A stretch of DNA of 64,000 nucleotides, from assembly GCA_036785325.1 (NCBI GenBank), contig JAXIVH010000021.1:2594636-2658635 (forward strand), read 5' to 3'. The position numbers and the translations under genes are program-made. A model generated the notes under the pieces. That model was given only the letters and a program-made list of their open reading frames with translations. It did no database searches and had not been told where the DNA came from. This document shows, piece after piece, positions 1 to 10,938 of the stretch (position 1 is the first letter of the stretch; the number at the start of each line of letters is the position of its first letter). The stretch is from Urophycis tenuis (lineage: Eukaryota > Chordata > Actinopteri > Gadiformes > Phycidae).

Positions 1-661
1 GAGCGTGAGCGCGACGCTGGAGAAGGAGCCGAGAATATTCAAAAGTGTAGAATGTTCTAGAAGGATGTAGAAGGATCTAGTGGAGCGGACTTAAAATGCA
101 CTACAATATTCATAAGTGTGTTGTAATTGGTGTATAACCACAGAATCGTTGTGTTTTTTGTCATCTTAGAAGGAGCCCTTTATATCTACACAGGGGGGGG
201 GGTGTCCTCTTCCACAAAGCCTGCCATGTTGCACTGCAGTTTTACTACAGCAGCCCAGAGGGGACAAACAGCGCTAGGGACAAACCAGCTCATAATTGCT
301 CTCTTACTTGTAAGCGAGGACCTGTAGTTCATAGTATAGTTTTGCAGACTAAACAACTAAATACAATCCATAAAACCTCATCACTTGGCTCCTCAATGCT
401 GTCGCACACGATGACATCATGTGTTGGTGAGGCAAACGCATTTAGCTGGCAAGATGCCCCTGTACACACTGCATTTTTAAGAAACAAAGACAAACGCTTG
501 AAAGTGCTGACACAGCAGCACTAATATTAGAAAGCGGACATGATGAAAGCATCTCCACATTAGAGGCGAACGTGTTCAGCCCGTCTGAGGCCCTCTGCTG
601 CACAAGACACCACCGCGGCCCAATCGCCACTCTGTTCCTCCTGAGAAGATGAGGGTCCTAC
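1..661. other. Intron of the FAM117A-like gene
   Basis: No second exon or recognisable element is seen left of the 662 donor. Short open frames here have no family resemblance. Confidence 0.5.
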
Positions 662-981
662 CTGTGTGGCCTTGTCATGGGCGCATGTGATGGTGGGGCT
701 CTCCGCCTCCTTGGGCCACTGGCCCTGGAGATACGGGCCCACGATGGCGTCCAGAGACACGGCCCTGCGGATGGCCGGTCTGGGGGGGTGAGGGACGATC
801 AGCAGGTTCTCGGCTGGTGAAGGCAGACACAAAACACAACCAGGTCAATGGTCTGTCCCGTCAGAGCTACTGCTTCATGTCTGACGACCGGTTGACTCCT
901 GTAGGCTGCCGTTTTGAGTTCAAGCTATAATTTCTTTGTTCTGTTACTCCCCCCCTGATCCGCTATTTAATGGCTTAAAGA

Positions 982-1049
<68 letters not shown>

Positions 1050-1832
1050 CATTGTCATCTTTAGCAAAAAAGGGCCCATGCTGACGGTCCAACAGTGAAG
1101 CAGCAGTCCACATTCTGCATGCCAACACATCTGCTTGTGCAAGCACACACTCGCATATACAAGCACATGTTCACACGCATGCACACGCAATGCAATACAC
1201 AAACAATACCACAAAAACAGAAAGCCCTTTAAACATTAGCACCAGGAGGATGGAATGGCACATGCAACACAGACACAAGGTTAGAGTGAAAAGGGGTGAT
1301 TTGTTGTCCCAACAGAATCTCTCATGGTTCAGCCCAACTCTGGGAACTATGCTACTATGCTAGTAACAGTCTGGCCTTGTGGGCAAGTAAGATTCTTGGC
1401 ATGTTTCACACTCAACCCCACGTTCAAAAGCAACAGAATTTTTTCTGTCTCCCTTGATGATCAATGATGCAACATTATCCTACAACTCAATTGCAAGGGA
1501 AAATCATCAAAAAGGGAACGTGTCCCACCAATAGTGAGCATAATGCCAAGAAGTGCAGTGTGTGTCGAGGTGCTAACCCATTTTCGAAAGATATCCAGAT
1601 GAAAGGTAACCATGATGAATGCATGTGGGCATGCGCATTAGTTGGAATGGGGGAAGGGGTTATTGCTGGTGCAGAGTATGTGGTCCCTAATGGCACATGG
1701 ATCTCACAACTTTATGACCTGGCATTTAAAAAAGTTACGAGGGTTAAACTAGGTTATCGTGATGATGGCGAATGAATGAATGATAAACCAGCTTTTCAAA
1801 AATGATACGAGCACACTTCTTTATTGTAACGC

Positions 1833-1894
<62 letters not shown>

Positions 1895-2101
1895 ACACAG
1901 ACACACACACGCGCACACACGAGCACACACGCACACGCACACACATACTAGAGGGTATGCACTGTGAGATGATATGAATGCATATTTACCCGTCTTGGTG
2001 TCTTTAGAGAGATGCACTCTTTTGTGAAGCTGGAATGGTATTGTGGCTCGCAGAGGTAAGCTCGGGTGGCCTGGTCGAGGCGCTGCGCCTCTGCACGACA
2101 T
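662..2101 (-). CDS. fam117a: FAM117A-like protein, 5' coding exons (partial)
   Basis: Two minus-strand exons are visible. The upstream one ends at 1990 and encodes the FAM117/GLCCI1 hallmark LRATIPFQL; its 5' limit is uncertain, and an ATG at 2101 is the most distal in-frame start. It ends with one base of a codon before a GTAAAT donor. The next exon, 662-813, starts with the two bases that complete that codon and encodes IRRAVSLDAIVGPYLQGQW and then DKATQ, matching the family's conserved RRT-S-LDTI-GPYL-GQWP and DKATQTP blocks. The exon ends in phase 0 at a GTAGGA donor, and the rest of the gene is left of the window. FAM117/GLCCI1 proteins are poorly characterised vertebrate proteins, and I infer no biochemical role. 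FAM117A is preferred over FAM117B or GLCCI1 because the N-terminal motif reads LRATIPFQL and the neighbourhood resembles human 17q; this is not proven. Confidence 0.75.
983..1046. repeat. (TG)n microsatellite
   Basis: Pure TG dinucleotide run of 64 bases in the intron between the two FAM117A-like exons. Confidence 0.98.
1834..1945. repeat. (CA)n microsatellite, imperfect
   Basis: Pure CA run to about 1888, then interrupted by CATACA, GACA and CGCA units. It lies about 45 bases past the donor of the FAM117A-like exon at 1990. Confidence 0.95.
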
Positions 2102-3262
2102 CCTGCAGAACGTGTCGACCAGACTACACCAGCTTCACCCAGCGGTCTAACTCTCTCTCAATGGATCCAAAAATCAGCCCTCAGCCCTTATTAACAAAAC
2201 GGCGTACACCACCAGGCTTTCGGCTGACCAAACTATTTCAGAAAAACAGGATGGATCTCTCGAGTTCGCCAGCCAGAGGTCTCTTTTGTGTCATGTTTCT
2301 CAAAATCCTAACTTCACATCCAAAAGCGGGGCATCCCGGAGTGGTAGCGGTGCATCCTGTATCGTAACACGTAAGACCCGCAGTGGGATCCCGTCTGAAA
2401 CTTTTTAAACTAACTTTGCATGACTCCTCAAGTGGTGTGTCTGTTCGCTTGTCTGCAACATGACAACACAACAGCACGACCTGTGCAGCTCTCTCGTGTA
2501 CTCTATCATTCTTAACGCCAAGGGCAGAATCCACCTTTGATTGGCTCATGCAAAATACTACTGCATGTTTATTGGTCGAGAGGTCCTTCTGTCTGCAGGG
2601 GATACGCCCCGAAGTGTAAGCCATCGCCCCCTTTTAGCTGAGATTCTTTTCACAACTTTTTGGGGGCATGTCCTTTTTCATGGCATTGAACCCCCCCCTC
2701 TCTCTCTCTACAAAGAGAACCAAGATCTGGCAGAATAGGTGGTCCTGCTCCGCGTCTCATGGAGTCTATTAGAGGAAGATATCAGTGAGTAGTTTGTAAA
2801 GAAGCATTATTGCCCACAATTTCTGTCACATGGCCATCTTCCAATAGCTGTAGTAAAGAGCTGGTCAACAACTGACAAGCAGGCTTGGGTCAGACATGGA
2901 ATGGGCAGTTCCCATAACCACCTCAAATAGGTCTAGAATCCAACATGGCAATATACATCCAATTCTGGATGTATATTGATCGTTTTAGCATCTACATGGG
3001 TTATCAACACATTAGGTTTAAACATACTATGTATAATGTTAGGCTACACTATTAAAGGAACTCTAATGACTGCAATTGTTCTACTCTGTTCCAAGGAATA
3101 GCTCACGGATTCCAGTTATTAAGCCTGCTGAACTATGGTGAATTAGTACTGATCATAACACAGATTTATTTTTCCCATCACCCATTTCCATTCAAGCCTT
3201 ATGCTACGCCAGACACTGCTTATAGTCAGAAATCCTCAGATAGACAGAACAGAGAAAGGCAT
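2102..3262. other. Spacer between fam117a-like 5' end and rundc3a 3' end
   Basis: No coding family is recognised. The minus-strand promoter of the FAM117A-like gene should lie in the left part, but I see no clear TATA box or initiator. Confidence 0.4.
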
Positions 3263-3268
3263 TTTATT
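3263..3268 (-). terminator. Candidate poly(A) signal of rundc3a
   Basis: TTTATT on the plus strand reads AATAAA on the minus strand, about 1.5 kb past the rundc3a stop codon. It would give a 3' UTR from 4755 to about 3250. Other A/T-rich hexamers nearby are possible alternatives. Confidence 0.45.
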
Positions 3269-4270
3269 GCAACAGAAACAAAGTTCATTAAAACAAAACA
3301 AAAAGTCCAGAGGTGTACATGTCCAATGAACACTACAAGTGGATTATACGAAAAATTCAATAAATTAATAAAAAATAAAAATCATCTTGATTTTACAAGA
3401 ATAACTTAAACGGCTGCATTTAGGCATAATGCGACAGGAAGGGCTGATTACTCAAGCAGGACGACGGATCAGAGTTTGGAAAGGGTATTTGTTAGGTGTA
3501 GGCAATTCCTAATCGAAATGCTGACATCAGTCATTCCCTGTCACTGAACACACTGTGTAACTGCTTTCTACTGGACGTTTCCAAGAGATTTGAGAGCTAC
3601 TTCAGAGGCAGACAGAGGGCCCCTTCATCAAACAGATAATCAATATCATCAGATATCCCTTGTTCCCAATCCATTTTCAATTTCCGAATAGTAACGGCAG
3701 ATTTGTTCACATTAAGACATGAGATGCAGAGACACAGGATGGGAACAGGTGGACAACACCACACAGACAATGTCATGGACAGAACAGTAGCATTCACTTA
3801 TGGAACAGGAACAGGCGCTGAGTTTCAATTGGATAAATGGCTGTGGTGGAAAACTACAGGTTCACAAAATAAAAGTCCTGATATTTATTGATTTGTTCTC
3901 CGTGAATGACCTGGCGGATTTCAAATTGTTTGCGGGGAGGACTTTTACTTTCCGGACCTGTATTTTCCACCTGTGGCTAAGATTGATCGCTCCAAATAAA
4001 AATAAAAATAAATACAAAAGAACAACTCAGATTGTGATCATCTGAATTCTCCTAGAAGTGTCCGGATCATGCTGCACCCCCTGGGGTGAAGACACAGAGG
4101 TGCATGGCCACTTGGCAGAGGAAGCAGTGTTGGTGTGCAGAAGACGACGGTCGTTACACTGAGCACAGGCGGAGAACGGAGGAAAAGAAACCAAATAAAA
4201 TCAAGGCCAAAACCAAAAAAACAACCCAACATACAAACAAACCACAAAAATAAGACGTGTCCTTTCAGCG

Positions 4271-4312
4271 TCATCATCATCACAATCTTCATCATCGTCA
4301 TCATCATCAGCG

Positions 4313-4345
<33 letters not shown>
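4271..4345. repeat. (ATC)n microsatellite
   Basis: Imperfect ATC/GTC trinucleotide run in the presumed rundc3a 3' UTR. It produces spurious His or Met runs in the six frames. Confidence 0.95.
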
Positions 4346-4475
4346 CAACTTCACACTCAACCATACGCAAAAAATCCAGAGATGGCGAACAAGTCCTTCT
4401 CAATTGCTCTCCCTACACACTGTCGGCATACGAAGCTGAGGGGAGCGGTGGGTGACTGGGTGAATGAGATGGTCA

Positions 4476-4705
4476 GAGGGGGGGGGGGGGGCAGCGGGCG
4501 GCGAGTGGGTTGAGGGGTGGGGGGGAGGAGGAGGAGGGGGAGGGGTGGTCAATGCAGCATCCATAGAGGAAACGGGGCTGGGGTGAACGGGGGAGTAGGT
4601 AACAGGGAGGTGGGGAGGAGGGGGGGGGGAGGAGGGGTGGCCTCCGAGGCTGGGCCGTGGGGCTCGGGGGGGTGGTGGGTGTGTGGGGGGGGGGGGGGGG
4701 GGGAG
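4476..4705. repeat. G-rich low-complexity tract
   Basis: Several uninterrupted G runs of 10 or more bases with GGA/GGGT spacers, just past the rundc3a stop codon. On the minus (transcript) strand this is C-rich 3' UTR. The plus strand could form G-quadruplexes. Confidence 0.8.
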
Positions 4706-4755
4706 ATAGAGAGAAAAAAAAGGGGGCTCCCATTTCGTCGGCCCTAGTGCCTCTC

Positions 4756-7700
4756 CTAGCTGGGGGAGAGCGCGGGGCTGGGTTCGGTGCTGATGTTGAC
4801 CAAGCACTCACTGGACTTAAGGCTGGCCAGGGACCTGGAGCTGGGCAGGGAGGCCAGCGATCCGCACAGCCCCAGCATGGAAGGGGTGCAGTCTTTCCCT
4901 GGGAGGGAGAGTCGAGAAACGCCGTGGTTAGTCAACACAAAGCATGAGTGTCTCAGGCCCTGCATCACTTAACCCGCCCGCTCAGAGAGAGAGAGAGAGA
5001 GAAAGAGAAAAAAAAAGGAAGAAAAAAAAAAAAAAAGAAAAAGCCGCCACCGCCGCCGCCGCCGCCGCCACAATCGGACCTGAAGCAGGCCTTTGTTAGG
5101 CTGCGTGAGTGGAGGGCCCCGCACCCGGAGCTGAGGGCCGGCCCTTGTTCTGCCCCGGTTTGTGGAAACGGCACAGAGGTCGACTGTGTGGGGCCTGGCT
5201 GTGGCGAACACCTCGGTGGGGGGTACCGGGGCGAGCCCTGGCCTGGCCGGGTGGGTGGATGTGGGTGGCCGGGTGGGTGTGGGTGGGTGGGTGTGTGTGT
5301 GTGTGTGTGTGAGGTGAGGTGCAGCATGCAGTAGGGAGGGTGGAGCAGTCCTCCAGAGGAAGCAGGCAGCCCTCACCGTTCTGCTTGCCGTCGGTCCGCT
5401 GGGAGGAGGAATTGAGGCTGACGTCAGCCGAGAGCTGCTCCAGGCTGGGGAAGCTCCTCCTGGTGGGGGGGGGGGCAAGACACACGGGGGGGGACGTTCA
5501 GGCAGCGCATTGCTGGGTCATGTGACCCCACACGGAATCACAGTGTGAGCCGCGTGGGGCGCGTTTGATTTGAGACACGAAACGCAATCACCGTTCACAG
5601 TGACTGACAACAGGCTCTACAAACACACACAATCACTACGAGATAGCACAGGGATGCTTCCACTCTGCAGAGAGTGTCAGAAGGTGTACCGTGGTGTGTG
5701 TGTGTGTGGATGGCGGCTGGTTTAAGCAGCCTCGCCTGGCCCGAGTCAGACTTGATTGGACTCTGGGGCTGGGTGAGGTTACACACAGGTTAAACCAGCC
5801 ATCACCACACACGCACACGCACACACACACACACACACACTGGGGAGATCTGGAGGTGTCATTATATTCAACCTTTACAGTAAACCGGTTTCAACGTCTG
5901 TCCGGGTCTGGACGAGCCCAGTCCAAGTCACCTAAAAGGCATGTAGCATTGACACGACACATATACTGTATGTATATATGCTACATACATCAATACACAC
6001 CTCAACGTCAGTGAATTAATCATTTACATGAGATTGCAAGGGGTGTAATGGATGTGGAGTCATTGTCCGATGCGTAACGCGCACCTTGGCCCCTTAATAA
6101 CACAACTAGACGTTAAACTACAGACCTGCGGAAGAGCTTGATGTCACCCTGGCTGTTGTTGATGGTGGACCACTGGTTCACCAGAGGAATGGATATCTCC
6201 TTGGACAGATGATTTGATTCACAGGGAATGAGGGCAGAGCTGGAGGGAGCACACAGTATGTTACACTTTCATAGCAAGTGCTCCACGTCTGGGCATGCAA
6301 GCCAGCGCTTTGGTGACTTTTTTGGAGGTTTGTGAGAGGAAAAGGTGAAGCAAAGGTCGCATGCAGTCGAAAGTGTGATTGAGTGGTGTGATGTTGTGTG
6401 CGTGCGTGTGCGTGTGTGTTCGTGTGTGTGTGTGTGTGCGCGCGTGCGTGTCTCCTCACAGTTGTGCCTGCAGCTCCAAGACGACAGCCTCCAGCTCCTT
6501 CTTCTCCTGCTGGCTCTGCACCGTCAGCTCCTCCAGACGGGATCTCAGGTGCTTGTTCTCCGTCTCCACGTTCTTCAGCTGGGACTCCCGCAGGCGCACC
6601 AGCTCCTCCAGGTAACCCTGCAGCACACGCATCACGCACGCCGCGGTTACAGCCCAACGCACGCCACGGTTACAGCCCAACGCACGCCGCGGTTACAGCC
6701 CAACGCACGCCGCGGTTACAGCCCAACGCACGCCACGGTTACAGCCCAACGCACGCCGCGGTTACAGCCCAACGCATGCCACGGTTACAGCCCAACACAC
6801 GCCGCGGTCACAGCCCAACGCACGCCGCGGTCACAGCCCAATGCACGCCAGAGTAACAGCCCACGCGGTCACAGCCCAACGCACCCCAGAGTAACAGCCC
6901 AACGCACGCCACGGTTACAGCCCAACGCACGCCGCGGTCACAGCCCAACGCACGCCAGAGTAACAGCCCAACGCACGCCACGGTTACAGCCCAACGCACG
7001 CCGCGGTTACAGCCCAACGCACGCCAGAGTAACAGCCCAACGCACGCCACGGTTACAGCCCCAACGCACGCCGCGGTTACAGCCCAACGCACGCCAGAGT
7101 AACAGCCCAACGCACGCCACGGTTACAGCCCAACGCACGCCGCGGTTACAGCCCAACGCACGCCGGAGTAAAGGCCAAAGCACGGCCGCGGTTACAGCCC
7201 AACGCACCCCAAAGTAACAGCCAACGCACGCCGCGGTTACAGCCCAACGCACGCCGCGGTCAATGCCCAACGCACGCGGCGGTTACAGCCCAACGCACGC
7301 GGCGGTTACAGCCCAACGCACGCCGCGGTCACAGCCCAACGCAGGCCGCGGTTACAGCCCAACGAATGCTCCGAGCACAGGCCCAGGTCGGTGGAAGGTG
7401 TGAAGTGAGGCCCCTGGTGCTGCCCCACGCGGAGCCAGCGGCACTCTGGCCTTTGAAGAAGCGTGGTTTTATTTTACTGCGATCTTGTGGTCTTCATTTG
7501 TCATTCCCATGTTTTTTAGACATGGGAACGAAATTCGTTCTCTGCATTTGACCCATGCTACCCTACATAGGAGCAGTGGGCTGCTATGATCAGCGCCCGG
7601 GGAGCAATTCGGGGTTCAGGGTTCAGTGTCTTGCTCAAGGACACTTCGACATGCAGACAGTTTTGGAAGTGGGGCTCAAGGGGATCGAACCGCCGACCCT

Positions 7701-10700
7701 ACGGATAGTGGACGACCCGCTCTGTCCACCCGCTCTACACACTGAGCTACTGCCGCCCCTCTAACCCCTAACCCTAACCCAACCCAACCCTACGGTTAGT
7801 GGACGACCCGCTGTGTCCACCCGCTCTATCCACCCTGAGCTATTGCCGCCCGGTTTGGCCTGAGTGTTGTCAGGAGGAGGGCGAAGGTGGTATCCCCAGG
7901 GTCACGGCCCAGACCTGCTTAGTGGTCCTTTGTTTTCTCAGCTAGCCCGTGTGGATGACAATGAATGTGTGTAGAATCAGGAGCGATTCTGACGTCTAAT
8001 AAACAAAAACGACATCGGGGCACCTATGGGGCCCGAACTCACTTTCTGCGCGTAGACGATCTTGAACCTCTGCTCCATCTTGCGGCACTTGTGGCTCCAG
8101 CTCTCCTCGTCGGTGACCAGCGGGATGTAGGGGTGCTCGGGGACACTCTCCTCGCTGTTGCTGCTGTCCACGCTGGTGCGGTCGTCCTCATCGCTCAGGT
8201 AGTCGTAGCTGGGAGGGCCGGCGGCAGCAGGGACAGGGTCAGCAGTACGGCCAAAGTGACTCATGATTGGTGTTTTGAATGGCACTCAGTCAGAGATGTT
8301 GCATACATATACATACATATACAGTACATACTGTATAGCAATGGTTCACCTAGCAATTGAAATGCTTGAAACTTGTTCTGGTGACTTTCTTACTGTATTG
8401 GCAGCAATGAAGTGTTTCACCTTCTTATGACAAATGTACTCTTTCTAAGTCGCTTTGGATGAAAGCGTCTGCTAAATGCCCGAAATGTAAATGTGAATGA
8501 ATGACAACATGAACGCTCTCTCTCTTTAAATTAGTGGTTCCCAATCTGTCACCGATGTTGATGAAGGGTTACGGTGATGTGTGGGAAGTGGGTTTGAGCG
8601 TTGTGGTCCCAGGCCAAAAGGTAAGGAGCCACTGCCCTACACTGTAATGGGAAGCGATTGAGTGTTCGTTGTGAAGCACACAAAGGAAAAGTACTGGTCG
8701 CATGCTGTGTTAGCATTCTGGGTGGGCCCTCGCTATACTGTATGCATACGTTGGTGTACATTGGCACCGGGCAACAGACTCACCTCTGAGTGAACTTTAG
8801 GTACGGGGTATAGTCAATCATGGCCAGAGATTTCCCATCCAGCACTTCACCCTTTAGGCAAAAACTGAACAGAGGGAACAAAGAGGGGCTCCATTTAGGT
8901 TGTGAATGCAAAGGCCTTTGATGCCGTCACATTTCTTTTTCAGACTTGATCTAATAAACCTGACTACACTTACAGCTAAAGGGCATTCCTATATGGAGGG
9001 AAGGTGAAACAGCGCTCCCTGCTGGTCACGTTCACACTCCCGGATGAAATGCATGGATCTTTCCCCATATAGACGCTTTGAGGAAAGTACACAATAGGCT
9101 GGGCTAAACGCTGGGCTAAAGTGTGGCAAAAACGAAAGTCAGCATTCCCATTAATGATTAAAAGGTCTCGTGTTTCGACACGCTTCACCTTTTTGACAGT
9201 AGCTCCCAGCTTATTACTTTATTGATCAGAAATGGGTCCCCGATGGTTCATTTTGGAATTAAACTGTAGGAGTATTGTTTTCTAGAAGCGGTCAATGGGA
9301 AAGTGAATGGTAGGTTTTACTTCCATCCCGATCTCATGTTTATGATCAGCGTGGCCACCGAAGGTGCTCTCAAATGTAATTCCTCAGATCAAGATGGAGC
9401 TTTCAGGAGAGGCAGGAGTGAGCTTTCAGAGGATGATTCTAACAAGTGTGTCCTCCACTGTCCATTATACACGCGTTGATTTGATTTGAAACCTTTAGTG
9501 TTTATTTGATTTGAAACCTTCACAGACACTTGGTCTAAGAACAGTGGTGTCCACGCAGGGCGGTTAAAGCCGTCTGTACTTTTAGTTTCCCACCAGGAAA
9601 GGTTCATTACTGCTGTCTGAGATTGTGTTCGCTGTTAGCCAACAACCTGCTTACGGACCCCGCCTCCAGCGACATGATTGGTCCAAACAAATATGAAGCG
9701 ATCACCCAGATTTGAGCTCGTCTGCCACCAGACTTTAGGGTGAGAACAGATGGGTGAGACTGCCGGAGGGTTCTACCGAACCGTTCCTTCACCTGAAGTC
9801 TATGGCGCTGAGTCCAATGAGCATCCCGGTCAGAACGGTGGCCTCTTCTCTCAGCATGATGGCTCCGTCGTCGTAGAACCTCCTGTCACGGGGAGAGGGG
9901 GTCAGCCAACTAGAACTCTAATGGATAGAATATAGAACACTGATGGGAACACAAGATGAACCACAGAGAACACTGAGGAGCTTTGCTAACAGGGGGGTTT
10001 CTCATGATTTCATACCAGGCTGTTACTCATTTACTTTGATAGTGGGGTGTTATACTGTACACACAAGGCTGTTACTAGTTTACTTTGTTAGTGTGTGTGT
10101 GTAGTATATCAGGTTGTGATGAGTACTCTCTGGCAGTGGGGCGTGTACATGCCAGGCTATCAGCAGTTTAGCCGGTGTGTGTGTGCGTGCATGCGTGCGT
10201 GTGCATGTGCATGTGTGTGCGTGCGTGCGTTTGCATGTGCGTGTGTGTGTGTGTGCGCGTGTGTGCGTGTGTGCGTGCGTGCGTGTGTGTGTGTTTGTTC
10301 ATGCGTGCGTGTGCGTGCATGCGCATGTGTGTGCATGTGCGTGTGCATGTGTGTGTGCATGTGTGTGCGTGTGTGTGCATGCGCATGTGCGTGTGTGCAT
10401 GTGCGGTTGGGACCGGCTCTGCCTGGTCTCAGGGTGTGAGCTCCACCTGGTGGTCCGCGTGTCTCGGAGGGCGGTGGCGATGTACTCCGACAGCCGCTTC
10501 TCCATCAGCGCCACGCGGATCCACGCCCGGCCCTGCGGGCGGAGAGGTCAAAGGTCAGCAGAGTGGAGAGGCCCGAACCTCAGACCGACCCTGGCTAGAA
10601 CCATATTCAAATTGAAAACCTAGTATACAGTAAGCCACACTGTGTAGTGGTTGCGAAATATCCCATATCCCAAATATCCCATTCAATAAAGGAACATCAA

Positions 10701-10856
10701 ATAATTAAAAAGTAATTCCTTGAGAACCGCAATACAATATAAAAGAAAAATAAACCACCCCCCCCCCCTTCCAGTAACCCTAAACATTAACTGGATTTCC
10801 TTCACTAGAACTCCATGAACTCTCCTCCACTCTGTGTGTACCATACCATCTGGCTA

Positions 10857-10938
<82 letters not shown>

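Noticed and set aside
1464..1775. 103-residue plus-strand ORF with two CxxC-like pairs
   Set aside because: No family resemblance, lies in the fam117a-like intron, and the Cys spacing does not form a known zinc finger.
6345..7270. Long repeat ORFs on both strands (up to 290 residues)
   Set aside because: They come entirely from the 23-bp minisatellite, which opens several frames at once, and overlap rundc3a exon 8 on the other strand.
6620..7365. CRISPR-like array
   Set aside because: Units are contiguous without unique spacers, and the context is a vertebrate intron.
7690..7760. tRNA gene
   Set aside because: A and B boxes are present but the cloverleaf is not, and the sequence continues into a SINE body and tail.
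7759..7785. Interstitial telomere
   Set aside because: Only two or three CCCTAA units, explained by slippage within a SINE head; the same applies near 36108.
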